Made by a program: the position numbers and the translations under genes. A model generated the notes under the pieces. The model had not been told where the DNA came from. It ran no database searches and worked only from the letters and a program-made list of their open reading frames with translations. Shown piece by piece: positions 8,547-17,657 of a stretch of 64,000 bases of DNA. The stretch lies in contig NZ_CP040812.1 in the NCBI RefSeq assembly GCF_006159205.1, positions 3,100,001 through 3,164,000 on the forward strand, in the 5' to 3' direction. The stretch is from Antarcticibacterium flavum (GTDB lineage Bacteria > Bacteroidota > Bacteroidia > Flavobacteriales > Flavobacteriaceae). How positions within the stretch are numbered: position 1 is the stretch's first letter; each line of letters starts with the position of its first letter.

Positions 8547-9281
8547 ATGGTTAGTAAAAGCCAAATTAAGTTAATAACCAGTCTTGAGCAAAAAAAATAC
8601 CGTACTAAGAATGGCCTTTTTATAGTAGAGGGGAAGAAGGGTATACAGGAATTTTTGAACTCAACTTTTGAACTGGAAACTCTATTTACAATTGAAGATA
8701 GTTTCAATGCCCCTGCTTCAAAAACCCTTATGGTTAAAGAGGAAGAACTAAAAAAAATAAGCCGACTTCATAGCTCTCAAACTGCACTTGCACTCTTCAA
8801 AATTCCGGAAGAAACCCTGCCGGAACTTTCAGGTTTAACCGTAGCCCTTGATGGCGTTCGTGATCCCGGGAATTTGGGTACAATAATAAGGTTATGCGAT
8901 TGGTTTGGGGTGAAAGAATTGCTATGTTCGGGGGATACGGTAGATTGTTACAATCCTAAAGTGGTCCAGGCAAGTATGGGAAGCCTCACAAGGGTAAAAT
9001 TGCATTATCACGATTTGCAGGAGGTGGTCAATAATAACACACAGTTACCTGTGATGGGTACTTTTCTTGAAGGAGAAAATGTTTATACCGCTACCCTTCC
9101 GGCTTCAGGAATAATTATTCTTGGTAACGAGGCAAATGGAATATCCACAACCGTGGAGGAGCTGGTAACCCAAAAACTAACTATTCCCCAGTTTGGAGCG
9201 GAAGAAAATACAGAAAGTCTTAATGTGGCCACTGCCACTGCTATACTTTTAAGCGAATTTCGCCGGCAGGAAAATTACTGA
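8547..9281 (+). CDS. TrmH/SpoU family RNA 2'-O-methyltransferase
   Basis: A 244-residue SAM-dependent RNA ribose methyltransferase. The N-terminal substrate-binding domain (about 8-75, KYRTKNGLFIVEGKKGIQEF) is followed by the SPOUT knot: motif 1 LDGVRDPGNLGTIIRLCDWF, motif 2 ILGNEANGIS and motif 3 LNVATATAILLSEF. Target RNA cannot be decided between 23S rRNA and tRNA. The start is the ATG at 8547. An upstream extension of 50 codons is open but overlaps tamL and is antisense to its signal peptide. The 3' end overlaps the convergent porT by 7 bp. Confidence 0.93.
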   Translation: MVSKSQIKLITSLEQKKYRTKNGLFIVEGKKGIQEFLNSTFELETLFTIEDSFNAPASKTLMVKEEELKKISRLHSSQTALALFKIPEETLPELSGLTVALDGVRDPGNLGTIIRLCDWFGVKELLCSGDTVDCYNPKVVQASMGSLTRVKLHYHDLQEVVNNNTQLPVMGTFLEGENVYTATLPASGIIILGNEANGISTTVEELVTQKLTIPQFGAEENTESLNVATATAILLSEFRRQENY

Positions 9282-9952
9282 AAGGTGAAGTTAAGAAAGA
9301 TGCCCCGGGTCTTCATGCTCTTAACATTATAGAAATCTGCAGTGCCTGCCACCAGCTCATCATTGATCCCAAAAACACCTCTAAGGGAGGGGGAGAGTTT
9401 AAAATAGAAGAAGTAGAGGTCTACTCCCAGCCCCAGTTCGTAATAATAATTGGCTGTTGTCATCCTAATAGGAGCTTCAGGATTGTTCTCATTGCTGGAA
9501 AGATTGAGCGAGGTAGAAACCCCACCTAAAACAAACGGGCGAAAATTATTTAGCCTGTCCGCAGAAAATTTCAGCAACAGCGGGATATGAACGTGTGTAT
9601 TGTTAATTTCATCAATTTCTGAAGTATATGGTGGCCTCACCCCGGCATTGTTGAAACTTACCCCAGGCTCCAGTCTAAGGTCAAGGTTGTTACCCAGTTT
9701 TAAATTACCTATAAGGCCAACATTAAATCCTATCCCTCTTTCCGTGATAAGGTCTTTTCCTGTTGAAGGACTGGCTATATATTCTTTATAGGTGTAATTA
9801 TAATCATAAGTATTGAACCCCAGGAAATATCCCCAGGACCACCTTTTATTGTCAATATCCGGTTGATTTAACAAGCGTTCCCCGGAAAAAAGCTGGGCAT
9901 TACCCTGGAAATAACAGAATAATAAAGCTGTTAGGACAAAATATTTTTTCAT
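9275..9952 (-). CDS. porT: Type IX secretion system outer-membrane protein PorT
   Basis: A 225-residue beta-barrel protein with a cleavable signal peptide (MKKYFVLTALLFCYFQGNAQ, cut after NAQ). The body shows alternating amphipathic strands and a C-terminal aromatic strand (GIFLNFTFQ). PorT is needed for T9SS function in Porphyromonas and Flavobacterium. The identification rests on the N-terminal sequence after cleavage (ERLLNQPDIDNKRWSWGYFLG), the length, and its place directly after ubiE, which I recall as usual in flavobacteria. The start is the ATG at 9952, which follows the ubiE stop with a 1-nt gap, so the two genes form one unit. Confidence 0.82.
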   Translation of the reverse strand: MKKYFVLTALLFCYFQGNAQLFSGERLLNQPDIDNKRWSWGYFLGFNTYDYNYTYKEYIASPSTGKDLITERGIGFNVGLIGNLKLGNNLDLRLEPGVSFNNAGVRPPYTSEIDEINNTHVHIPLLLKFSADRLNNFRPFVLGGVSTSLNLSSNENNPEAPIRMTTANYYYELGLGVDLYFFYFKLSPSLRGVFGINDELVAGTADFYNVKSMKTRGIFLNFTFQ

Positions 9953-9953
9953 A

Positions 9954-10685
9954 CTATTCTTTAGAAGCTGTATAAATGGTCGCAACACCAAAAGTTTGAG
10001 GCTTATCCTCCACATTAGTAAACCCAATTTTCTTTAAAATATTGTTGAACCTCTTTCCATAGGGAAAGGAGGCAGCGCTTTCACTAAGATAGGAGTAAGC
10101 TACTTTATCTTTGGAAAAGAGTTTACCTATAATGGGAAGCAGCACTTTTGTATGGAAATAATACCCCTGGCGAAAGGGGAATTTCGTTGGAACAGATGTT
10201 TCCAGTACTACAAATATTCCGTTTGGTTTTAATACCCTGAGGATTTCAGATAATCCTTTTTCCAGGTGTTCAAAATTACGAACCCCAAAGGCAACTGTTA
10301 TGGCATCAAAGGTATTATCTTCAAAGGGCAGGGCTTCACCATCTGCCTGCACCATCTCAATCTTTTCTGAAAGATTTTTTGCGGCTATCTTCTTTCGACC
10401 TACCTCCAGCATCCCCTCAGAAATATCCAGACCTACAATTCTTTTTGCTGAAGTATTTGCCATGCTTATAGCAAGGTCACCGGTGCCTGTGGCAATATCC
10501 AGAACAGTCCTGGGTGCAGTAGCTGCAACATGTTCTATTACTTTTTTACGCCACTTAACATCAATCCCAAAAGAGATCACCCTGTTGAGTCCGTCATAAT
10601 TTCCGGAGATCTTGTCAAACATTTGTTCCACCTGCTCCTTTTTATTGAGTTGGGAATCTTTATAGGGTGTTACTTTCTTTTCCAT
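9954..10685 (-). CDS. ubiE: Demethylmenaquinone methyltransferase UbiE/MenG
   Basis: A 243-residue SAM-dependent C-methyltransferase for the last step of menaquinone synthesis. Motif I is [16 protein letters not shown], and the family stretch [18 protein letters not shown] is complete, followed by [13 protein letters not shown]. The start is the ATG at 10685 ([11 protein letters not shown]). A longer frame to 10742 passes through the predicted promoter and is not used. Its product is the quinone pool that Na+-NQR, encoded at 49.7-55.7 kb, would reduce. Confidence 0.95.
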   Translation of the reverse strand: MEKKVTPYKDSQLNKKEQVEQMFDKISGNYDGLNRVISFGIDVKWRKKVIEHVAATAPRTVLDIATGTGDLAISMANTSAKRIVGLDISEGMLEVGRKKIAAKNLSEKIEMVQADGEALPFEDNTFDAITVAFGVRNFEHLEKGLSEILRVLKPNGIFVVLETSVPTKFPFRQGYYFHTKVLLPIIGKLFSKDKVAYSYLSESAASFPYGKRFNNILKKIGFTNVEDKPQTFGVATIYTASKE

Positions 10686-10700
10686 CTGCAAAATTTGGTT

Positions 10701-10708
10701 CAAAGATA
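10701..10708 (-). promoter_or_regulatory. Promoter -7 element of ubiE-porT
   Basis: TATCTTTG on the minus strand, 15 bp upstream of the ubiE ATG, exact to TAnnTTTG. This supports the ATG at 10685. Confidence 0.5.
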
Positions 10709-10762
10709 AGAGATATGTAATAATTGTGTTTACCGGATCCAAACTTTATTAAAAATGAGGAA

Positions 10763-10794
10763 TTTCTGAATTGCATTAAAATAATGTACCTTTG
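10763..10794 (+). promoter_or_regulatory. Promoter of trkA-trkH
   Basis: TTTC (10763-10766) is followed after 20 bp by TACCTTTG (10787-10794), a good fit to the TTTG-N19/20-TAnnTTTG promoter. The leader would be about 20 nt to the ATG at 10822. Confidence 0.5.
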
Positions 10795-10821
10795 AAAACT
10801 CTTTCAATTTGAACGCTTTAT

Positions 10822-12171
10822 ATGAAGATAATAATCGCCGGTGCTGGTGAAGTTGGCTTTCATTTGGCTAAATTACTTTCCTTTGAATCACAGGATATAA
10901 CCTTAATAGACAATAACCGGGATAATCTAATTTATGCAGATACCCACCTGGATATTCGTACTATTAAAGGGGATGCAACTTCTATTGCAATCCTTAAGGA
11001 TGCCCATGTGAAGCATGTGGATCTGGTTATTGGGGTCACCTCCAGTGAATCCACCAATATTACAGTTTGTGTACTAGCCAAACAACTGGGAGCAAAGAGG
11101 ACCATCGCGCGTATTTCTAATACAGAATTTCTTGAAAATAAGGATGAGATAGGTTTTAAGCAGTTTGGAATTGACGAGTTGATCTCTCCTGAAGCCCTGG
11201 CAGCAAGGGAAATTGCCCTGCTCCTTAACCAGTCTGCCTTTAATGACAGTTATGAATTTGAGGATGGGGCGCTCACAATGATTGGATTGGATCTTTCAAG
11301 AACAGCAACCTTCGTGGGGAAAACGGTAAAAGAGGCTGCGAGGATCTTCCCGAAGTTGCATTTTGTACCCATAGCCATCCAAAGGTTTGGGACCCAATAT
11401 ACCCTCATACCTCGTGGGGATACCCAATTCAAGGAGGGGGACCAGGTTTATTTCATCACCGTGAGCAGTGGGGTGGAAGAGCTTTATAAACTTACCGGAA
11501 AAGTAAAACACACCATAAAGAATATTATGATCCTGGGGGGAAGCAAAATTGGTAAAAAAACAGCTCGCGACCTTTGCAGGAATAATTTCAATGTAAAACT
11601 TATTGAAAGTAACAGGGAGAAAGCCTTTGATCTAGCTGATGAGTTACCGCAAACCCTGGTAATAAATAGTGATGGCCGAAATGTAGAGCTGCTTGAAGAG
11701 GAGAATATACACGATATGGATGCATTCATTGCTGTTACCGGTAATTCTGAAACAAACATAATGTCCTGCCTGGTAGCCAAGTCCAAGAGTGTAAAAAAAA
11801 CTATCGCCCTGGTGGAGAATATGGATTACTTTCAATTAAGCCATTCCATAGGAATTGATACGCTTATCAATAAAAAACTGCTGGCTGCCAATAATATCTT
11901 CAGGTATATAAGAAAGGGAGAGGTGGTTGCGATGACCAAGCTCAATAATATGAATGCAGAGTTGCTGGAGTTTATTGTTAAACCAACTTCGCAGGTTACC
12001 AATAAGAAGATAAAAGATCTGGATTTTCCCCGGTCGGCTATTATTGGAGGTATTATCAGGAATGGAGAGGGTTTAATAGCCCTGGGGGATTTTATGATAA
12101 GGGCAGGGGACCGGATTGTGGTTTGTTGCCTGCCGCGTTCTATAAATAAAGTTGAAAGACTTTTTCTCTAA
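10822..12171 (+). CDS. trkA: Trk potassium uptake regulatory subunit TrkA
   Basis: A 449-residue cytoplasmic NAD(H)-binding gating protein with two tandem RCK units: Rossmann folds start at IIAGAGEVGFHLAKLL (residue 2) and IMILGGSKIGKKTARDL (about 235), each followed by a TrkA-C lobe. It forms a ring under TrkH and gates K+ uptake. The second glycine motif (GGSKIG) is less canonical than the first, as is common for RCK2. The stop and the trkH ATG share one base (TAATG), indicating translational coupling. Confidence 0.96.
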   Translation: MKIIIAGAGEVGFHLAKLLSFESQDITLIDNNRDNLIYADTHLDIRTIKGDATSIAILKDAHVKHVDLVIGVTSSESTNITVCVLAKQLGAKRTIARISNTEFLENKDEIGFKQFGIDELISPEALAAREIALLLNQSAFNDSYEFEDGALTMIGLDLSRTATFVGKTVKEAARIFPKLHFVPIAIQRFGTQYTLIPRGDTQFKEGDQVYFITVSSGVEELYKLTGKVKHTIKNIMILGGSKIGKKTARDLCRNNFNVKLIESNREKAFDLADELPQTLVINSDGRNVELLEEENIHDMDAFIAVTGNSETNIMSCLVAKSKSVKKTIALVENMDYFQLSHSIGIDTLINKKLLAANNIFRYIRKGEVVAMTKLNNMNAELLEFIVKPTSQVTNKKIKDLDFPRSAIIGGIIRNGEGLIALGDFMIRAGDRIVVCCLPRSINKVERLFL

Positions 12172-13667
12172 TGCCTAGAATGAATTTCAAGCTTATACTC
12201 CATATAATGGGATTGCTCCTGTTATTTAATGGAGGGTTTATGCTTGCGGCAGTCCTGGTAAGCTGGTATTATAAAGATGGCGTGACCCTGCAAATCCTTT
12301 CCTCGTCCCTTATTGCCACGATTTCCGGGATACTGTTAATGTATTTCACAAGAAGTCACCGCCGGGAATTAAAGAAGCGGGAAGGCTATATTATAGTAAG
12401 TTTGGGATGGGTCTTTATCTCTCTTAGTGGTACACTTCCTTACTTTATTACTGAAGCTATTCCAACTTTTACAAACGCATTTTTTGAAACCATTTCCGGT
12501 TATACCACTACCGGGGCATCAATTTTAAATGATATCGAAGTAATGCCCAGGAGCATCCTCTTCTGGCGAAGTCTTACTCACTGGATTGGGGGGATGGGTA
12601 TTATTGTACTCACCATAGCAATCCTGCCTTTGCTGGGAATTGGGGGGATGCAGCTTTTTGCAGCTGAAGCCCCGGGACCAAACACAGATAAATTAAAACC
12701 CCGGATAGCTGATACTGCTAAAAGGTTATGGCTTATCTATATCTCATACACCGTGGCACAATCAATCCTCTTATGGGTAGCAGGAATGGGCATTTTTGAT
12801 GCGGTAAATCATGCGATGAGCACTATAGCCACCGGAGGATTTTCTACGAAAAATGTAAGCCTGGCCTATTGGAATGATCAGCCGGTTATTCAATATATCA
12901 CCATATTATTCATGTTTTTAGCAGGGACCAATTTCGTGTTGAGCTACTTTAGTTTTAAAGGCAGGGTTCAGAAGGTTTTGGTAGATACTGAGTTTAAATG
13001 GTATTTTATTTTTATAGCATCTTTTACGGCAGTAGTGGCCTTGATAATATACTTTCAGGCTAATGTGCGCCTCTCTGCCATAGAGCATCCAATGCTTTAT
13101 GGGGAAGCAGAGAGTGCCTTTAGGCACGCCCTCTTCCAGGTTGTCTCCATTATTTCCACAACTGGATTTATTACCGCAGACTATACGATGTGGACTCCCT
13201 TCCTGAGCGTCTTTTTCTTCGGATTGTTTTTCCTGGGAGGATCTGCAGGTTCTACAGCCGGTGGGGTAAAGGTGATGAGGCATGTTATCATGATAAGGAA
13301 TGGAGTAACCGAATTTAGAAGAACCCTGCATCCAAATGCGGTTCTCCCTGTACGGTATAATGGGAAAGCCATAAGTAAAGAGATCGTTTTTAATATTCTT
13401 GGGTTCTTTATTCTTTATATGTTGTCTTTTATTATTGGCTCCCTGGTATTTGGATTTATCGGGCTGGATTATGTCACTTCCATAGGAGCTTCTGCCTCTT
13501 CCCTGGCCAATATTGGTCCTGCCTTTGGCAGCCTGGGGCCTATTAATAATTATGATATCCTTCCAGATGCCGGTAAATGGTGGGCTGCATTCCTAATGTT
13601 GATTGGCAGGCTCGAACTTTTTACTGTTTTGATCCTTTTTACACCATTTTTCTGGCGTAACAGATAA
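12171..13667 (+). CDS. trkH: Trk-type K+ uptake channel TrkH
   Basis: A 498-residue membrane protein with the four M1-P-M2 units of the TrkH/KtrB fold. The four selectivity-filter loops are visible: TTTGASIL (about 112), ATGGFSTKN (about 221), STTGFITADY (about 327) and SLANIGPAFG (about 444). About ten transmembrane helices are evident. It takes up K+ driven by the membrane potential and is gated by TrkA encoded just upstream. The end is 4 bp from a bidirectional hairpin. Confidence 0.96.
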   Translation: MPRMNFKLILHIMGLLLLFNGGFMLAAVLVSWYYKDGVTLQILSSSLIATISGILLMYFTRSHRRELKKREGYIIVSLGWVFISLSGTLPYFITEAIPTFTNAFFETISGYTTTGASILNDIEVMPRSILFWRSLTHWIGGMGIIVLTIAILPLLGIGGMQLFAAEAPGPNTDKLKPRIADTAKRLWLIYISYTVAQSILLWVAGMGIFDAVNHAMSTIATGGFSTKNVSLAYWNDQPVIQYITILFMFLAGTNFVLSYFSFKGRVQKVLVDTEFKWYFIFIASFTAVVALIIYFQANVRLSAIEHPMLYGEAESAFRHALFQVVSIISTTGFITADYTMWTPFLSVFFFGLFFLGGSAGSTAGGVKVMRHVIMIRNGVTEFRRTLHPNAVLPVRYNGKAISKEIVFNILGFFILYMLSFIIGSLVFGFIGLDYVTSIGASASSLANIGPAFGSLGPINNYDILPDAGKWWAAFLMLIGRLELFTVLILFTPFFWRNR

Positions 13668-13692
13668 AAAAAATGAGCCCGGAGGCTCATTT
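13664..13692. terminator. Bidirectional terminator between trkH and the aminotransferase gene
   Basis: The stem AAATGAGCC/GGCTCATTT with a 4-nt loop has an A-rich left side that gives the minus strand a T run. It serves both convergent genes, most clearly the minus-strand one. Confidence 0.75.
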
Positions 13693-13717
13693 ATAAATTT
13701 ATGATTTCAAATATTTT

Positions 13718-14908
13718 CTAGGAGCTCACAGCAGCCTTTATCCTTTTCATAGCTTCCTCTATTTGTGCCTCACTTGCGGCATAGGAGAACCTAATACAGT
13801 CTGGATTGCCAAAGGCATCCCCGGTAACTGTAGCCACAAGGGCTTCTTCAAGTAGGAACATAGAAAAATCTGTAGCATCCTTAATATGATGTCCTTTTAA
13901 GGTTTTCCCGAAGAAGTAAGAAACATCCGGGAAAACATAAAAGGCTCCATCTGGTTCTGTGGTCTTGAATCCCTCTATCTCGTCAAGGAGGGAGATGATC
14001 AATTTCCTGCGCTCTTTAAAAGTGTCCACCATATATTTTATGCTGCTCACAGGTGCTTGCAGGGCTGTTATTACTGCTCTTTGGGCGATACAGTTGGCGC
14101 CACTGGTAATTTGCCCCTGCATCTTGTTGCAGGCCCGGGCTATCCACTCTGGTGCTCCAATATAGCCAATACGCCAGCCAGTCATAGCAAAAGCTTTGGA
14201 AACCCCGTTTACCGTTACAACGCGGTCATACATGTCATCAAATTCTGCCATAGAGGCATGCTCACCAACGAAGTTAATATGTTCGTAGATCTCATCGCTT
14301 AGCACGATAATATCGGGATATTTTGCAAGAACATCTGCAAGGGCACGCAATTCTTCCCTGCTGTAAACCATCCCGCTGGGATTGGAGGGGGAGCTGTACC
14401 AAATCATTCTTGTCTTTGGTGTAATTGCATCTTCCAGTTGTTGTGGGGTGATCTTAAAGTCACTTTCAACAGTAGTGGGGATCTCTACAGGTACACCTTC
14501 TGCCAGTTTAACAATTTCAGCATAACTTACCCAGTAAGGGCAGGGTAAAATAACCTCATCCCCGGGATTTAGAATTACCATCGCGGTATTTGCAAGCGAT
14601 TGTTTGGCGCCGGTGGAAACAACGATCTGGGCCCTGTTGTAGGTAAGGTTATTATCCCTTTTAAACTTATTGATTATCGCATCCTTCAACTCCACATATC
14701 CATCAACCGGGGTATAGGAATTGTAATTATCCTTAATGGCCTGGATGGCTGCTTCCTTAATGAAATCTGGCGTATTAAAGTCCGGTTCTCCAAGGCTAAG
14801 GCCAATAATATCTTTTCCTTCTTCTCTTAATTCCCTTGTTTTTGCCGCCATGGCCAATGTTTGGGAAGTAGCGAGATTGTTGATCCTGTCAGATAATTTT
14901 TGTTGCAT
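13718..14908 (-). CDS. aspC: Pyridoxal phosphate-dependent aminotransferase (aspartate aminotransferase type)
   Basis: A 396-residue class I fold aminotransferase. The PLP lysine is in VNGVSKAFAMTGWRIGYIG. Other family residues are SLGEPDFNTPDFI, the YTPVDGY segment, VSTGAKQSLAN, PCPYWVSY, SSPSNPSGMVYS, LSDEIYEHI and the substrate Arg in DCIRFSYAAS. This is the subgroup Ib aspartate aminotransferase type, which usually moves the amino group between aspartate and 2-oxoglutarate; exact specificity is not certain. It lies 24 bp after the desaturase gene on the same strand and is probably co-transcribed. Confidence 0.92.
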   Translation of the reverse strand: MQQKLSDRINNLATSQTLAMAAKTRELREEGKDIIGLSLGEPDFNTPDFIKEAAIQAIKDNYNSYTPVDGYVELKDAIINKFKRDNNLTYNRAQIVVSTGAKQSLANTAMVILNPGDEVILPCPYWVSYAEIVKLAEGVPVEIPTTVESDFKITPQQLEDAITPKTRMIWYSSPSNPSGMVYSREELRALADVLAKYPDIIVLSDEIYEHINFVGEHASMAEFDDMYDRVVTVNGVSKAFAMTGWRIGYIGAPEWIARACNKMQGQITSGANCIAQRAVITALQAPVSSIKYMVDTFKERRKLIISLLDEIEGFKTTEPDGAFYVFPDVSYFFGKTLKGHHIKDATDFSMFLLEEALVATVTGDAFGNPDCIRFSYAASEAQIEEAMKRIKAAVSS

Positions 14909-14932
14909 AGAAATAGTTGGTTATAATAAGAC

Positions 14933-16042
14933 TTAAGCTGTAATTGCGGGTTTTCTCCCCATTTCCTTTAGGTGGGTGAAATGGGCAATGATCGCGGCCC
15001 TGGTGGTTTTGTATTCATTGTACGGCAGGTTGCATTCTGCAGCAGTTTGCTTTACGATCTTTGCGATCCTGGAATAATGAATATGACTTATATTCGGAAA
15101 AATATGATGCTCTACCTGGTGGTTAAGACCTCCGGTAAACCAGTTGACGATCTTGTTATTCGTCGCAAAATTCACTGTAGTGTACAATTGGTGGATGGCC
15201 CAGGTGTTTTTCATAGATCCTGTCTCATCCGGCAGGGGCATCTCTGTTTGTTTTACCACGTGTGCCAACTGGAAAACTATACTTAATATAAGCCCTGCAG
15301 TATAATGCATTATAAAGAATCCAATAAGGATCTTCCACCAGGAAATTGATAAAATAAGCATTGGGATCACGATCCATATGCTTACATAAATAAGCTTGGT
15401 AATTGCAATTATGCTCCATTGCTTCACAGGTGAGGGGAGTTTACCATAAGAAAGCTTACGGGCAAGATATCTCTTAGTTTGTTTAAAATCTGTAGTCAGC
15501 GCCCAGTTAAAAGTAAGGAGGCCATAGAGGAAAACAGAATAATATTGTTGGAATCGGTGGAATTTTGCCCATTTGGCGTGTTCAGAAAAACGTATTATAC
15601 GCCCGGCATCCAGGTCTTCATCGTGACCGTGAATATTGGTATAGGTATGGTGAAGCACATTATGCTGTACCTGCCAGTTATAAACATTGCCGGCCAGTAC
15701 ATATATGGTACCACCCATAAAATTGTTTACCCATTTTTTACTGGAATAAGAACCATGGTTTCCATCATGCATTATATTCATACCTACTCCGGCCATACCA
15801 GCACCCATAACAATGGTGAGCAGGAGCATCCACCATTGTGAGATGTCAAGGCTTAGGATCAAGAAATATGGTGCAAGAAATAAGGAAAACATCACTACGG
15901 CCTTAAGGTGTAGCTTCCAGTTTCCTGTCTTTGCGATGTTATTGTCTTTAAAATAGCTATTAACTCTTTTGTTGAGAGTGCGGAAGAATTTTTGAGAATC
16001 AATTCTGGAAAAGCGTATTGCGTCGTTATTCAAATTCATCAT
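14933..16042 (-). CDS. Membrane fatty acid desaturase (acyl-CoA/acyl-lipid)
   Basis: A 369-residue di-iron membrane enzyme that inserts a double bond into acyl chains and so tunes membrane fluidity. The three histidine boxes are HDGNHGS, HNVLHHTYTN and HQVEHHIFPNISH, the last with the Q-x-x-HH form seen in front-end type desaturases. Two hydrophobic pairs (about 50-95 and 200-255) supply the membrane helices. The start is the ATG at 16042, followed at once by a second ATG. The frame extends to a TTG at 16060, but that codon lies inside the -7 promoter element and cannot be used. Confidence 0.92.
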   Translation of the reverse strand: MMNLNNDAIRFSRIDSQKFFRTLNKRVNSYFKDNNIAKTGNWKLHLKAVVMFSLFLAPYFLILSLDISQWWMLLLTIVMGAGMAGVGMNIMHDGNHGSYSSKKWVNNFMGGTIYVLAGNVYNWQVQHNVLHHTYTNIHGHDEDLDAGRIIRFSEHAKWAKFHRFQQYYSVFLYGLLTFNWALTTDFKQTKRYLARKLSYGKLPSPVKQWSIIAITKLIYVSIWIVIPMLILSISWWKILIGFFIMHYTAGLILSIVFQLAHVVKQTEMPLPDETGSMKNTWAIHQLYTTVNFATNNKIVNWFTGGLNHQVEHHIFPNISHIHYSRIAKIVKQTAAECNLPYNEYKTTRAAIIAHFTHLKEMGRKPAITA

Positions 16043-16057
16043 GAGGGTATTATTAAT

Positions 16058-16065
16058 CAAAGGTA
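16058..16065 (-). promoter_or_regulatory. Promoter -7 element of the desaturase gene
   Basis: TACCTTTG on the minus strand, 15 bp upstream of the ATG at 16042. Confidence 0.5.
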
Positions 16066-16120
16066 AAACATTAATTGTGCCGACACCAGATTCTATTAAA
16101 AATTAACCTGTCTTTTTCCT

Positions 16121-16128
16121 TACTTTTG
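16121..16128 (+). promoter_or_regulatory. Promoter -7 element of rsmG
   Basis: TACTTTTG, exact to TAnnTTTG, 17 bp before the TTG start of rsmG. The short distance rules out a longer upstream start. Confidence 0.5.
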
Positions 16129-16145
16129 CCTGCAAATAAGATATT

Positions 16146-16775
16146 TTGGAATTAATAGAAAAATACTTCTCTCATCTTACTGCACTTCAAAAGGATCAGT
16201 TCAGCAGGCTGCAGGAGCTTTATAAGGACTGGAATTTAAAGATCAACGTGGTTTCCCGTAAGGATATTGATGAGTTGTATCTAAGACATGTTTTGCACTC
16301 CCTGGGAATTTCAAAGGTGCAGGAATTCCTTGAAGGCACTAATATTCTGGATGTTGGTACCGGGGGTGGGTTTCCGGGAATTCCGCTTGCTATTTTATAC
16401 CCGGAGACGAATTTCCACCTGGTAGATTCAATTGGCAAGAAGATCAAAGTAGTAGATGAGGTGGTGGCAGGGCTGGAACTTAAGAATGTTAAAACTACAA
16501 ATTCCCGGGTAGAGGAGATCCCCGGGGAATATGATTTCATAGTAAGCAGGGCAGTGGCAGCTATGCCAACTTTTGTTCACTGGGTTAAGGGCAAGATCGC
16601 AAAGTCTAGCAGGCATGAACTAAAGAACGGGATCTTATATTTAAAAGGAGGGGATCTTACAGAAGAGCTGCGGCCTTACCGCAATGCTCAAATTTATCCT
16701 CTTTCCAATTTCTTTGATGAAGAATTCTTTGAAACCAAGAAGGTGGTTTATCTCCCTGTAAAGTACAGGGGATAA
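16146..16775 (+). CDS. rsmG: 16S rRNA (guanine-527-N7)-methyltransferase
   Basis: A 209-residue RsmG/GidB protein that methylates G527 of 16S rRNA. The family signature NVVSRKDIDELYLRHVLHS is followed by the SAM site LDVGTGGGFPGIPLAILYPE and by VSRAVAAMPTFVHW. The start is a TTG at 16146: the N-terminus LELIEKYF aligns with the usual family start, no ATG is available, and the -7 element lies just upstream. It is divergent from the desaturase gene. Confidence 0.95.
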   Translation: MELIEKYFSHLTALQKDQFSRLQELYKDWNLKINVVSRKDIDELYLRHVLHSLGISKVQEFLEGTNILDVGTGGGFPGIPLAILYPETNFHLVDSIGKKIKVVDEVVAGLELKNVKTTNSRVEEIPGEYDFIVSRAVAAMPTFVHWVKGKIAKSSRHELKNGILYLKGGDLTEELRPYRNAQIYPLSNFFDEEFFETKKVVYLPVKYRG

Positions 16776-16868
16776 GGCCTTTAGCATCAAGTTGATCATT
16801 TCAGGTTTTTAATAGAACTACAACAAATTATTATTATTCATTTAACTGTAAATGAGACGGCTACTCTT

Positions 16869-16876
16869 TAGCTTTG
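16869..16876 (+). promoter_or_regulatory. Promoter -7 element of the YciF-like gene
   Basis: TAGCTTTG, exact to TAnnTTTG, 28 bp upstream of the ATG at 16905. Confidence 0.45.
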
Positions 16877-16904
16877 GGTATAACCTAATTAAAAGAAAAG
16901 AGTG

Positions 16905-17387
16905 ATGAAGAACCTGAAAGATTTATTTGAACACCAATTGAAAGACCTGTACAGTGCAGAAAGCCAATTGATCAAAGCCTTACCGAAGATGCAGAAAAAG
17001 GCAAATGATGAAAAACTAAAAAAAGCTATTGAAAAGCACCTTGAGGAAACCAGGGAACAAAAAGAACGTATCAAGGAAGTATGCGAGGAACTGGGAATTA
17101 AGCCTACAGGAGAGGAGTGTAAAGCAATGAAAGGCCTTATTGAAGAGGCAGAACATTTCCTCGAAGAAGATGCTGAAAAGGAAGTTCGTGATGCCGGAAT
17201 AATTGCAGAGGCCCAGCGGGTAGAGCATTATGAGATATCAGGTTATGGAACCGCTGTGAGATATGCTAAGGAATTAGGCTATGATGACATCGCCAAAAAA
17301 CTTCAAAAGACCCTGGATGAGGAATATAAAACTGATGAGAACCTCACAAAGATGGCAGAATCCCGTCTAAATAAAAAAGCCAAATAG
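16905..17387 (+). CDS. Ferritin-like DUF892 (YciE/YciF) family protein
   Basis: A 160-residue, highly charged all-helical protein. The opening LFEHQLKDLYSAESQLIKAL, the central EHLEETREQKERIKEV and the later AEAQRVEHYEISGYGTAVRYA are the three family helices carrying the Glu/His ligands of a ferritin-like di-iron site. YciE/YciF proteins are stress-induced in enterobacteria; their reaction is unknown. The start is the ATG at 16905. A GTG one codon earlier is possible. A strong terminator follows, so it is a single-gene unit. Confidence 0.9.
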   Translation: MKNLKDLFEHQLKDLYSAESQLIKALPKMQKKANDEKLKKAIEKHLEETREQKERIKEVCEELGIKPTGEECKAMKGLIEEAEHFLEEDAEKEVRDAGIIAEAQRVEHYEISGYGTAVRYAKELGYDDIAKKLQKTLDEEYKTDENLTKMAESRLNKKAK

Positions 17388-17410
17388 ATCTTTTCTAATT
17401 TTTAATATTT

Positions 17411-17445
17411 AAAACACCTGAAGTTTTTTCAGGTGTTTTTTTTTT
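17411..17445 (+). terminator. Intrinsic terminator
   Basis: The 12-bp stem AAAACACCTGAA/TTCAGGTGTTTT is followed by a long T run, 23 bp after the stop of the DUF892 gene. Confidence 0.92.
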
Positions 17446-17643
17446 GCGCCAAAATTTATTTGTGAAAATTTAAAATTGAGTTTAGTTTTAATAAAACTTA
17501 TGTCTACCTACTGGCTGCTATAGCTAATAAACACTGTGCTCCACAACTTGTTATTTAAAATCTAAAGCAAAGTTAAATAAGTTAAATCCCGTGTTTTTAA
17601 GTGAGTTAGGGGTTAAATTGTATAAGTTATAAATCAAACAGGA

Positions 17644-17650
17644 AAGGAGG
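17644..17650 (+). promoter_or_regulatory. Consensus Shine-Dalgarno site
   Basis: AAGGAGG ends 7 nt before the ATG at 17658, full complementarity to the 16S 3' end. Such a site is unusual here: nearly all other genes in the window have A/T-rich leaders without one. Confidence 0.65.
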
Positions 17651-17657
17651 ATGAAAA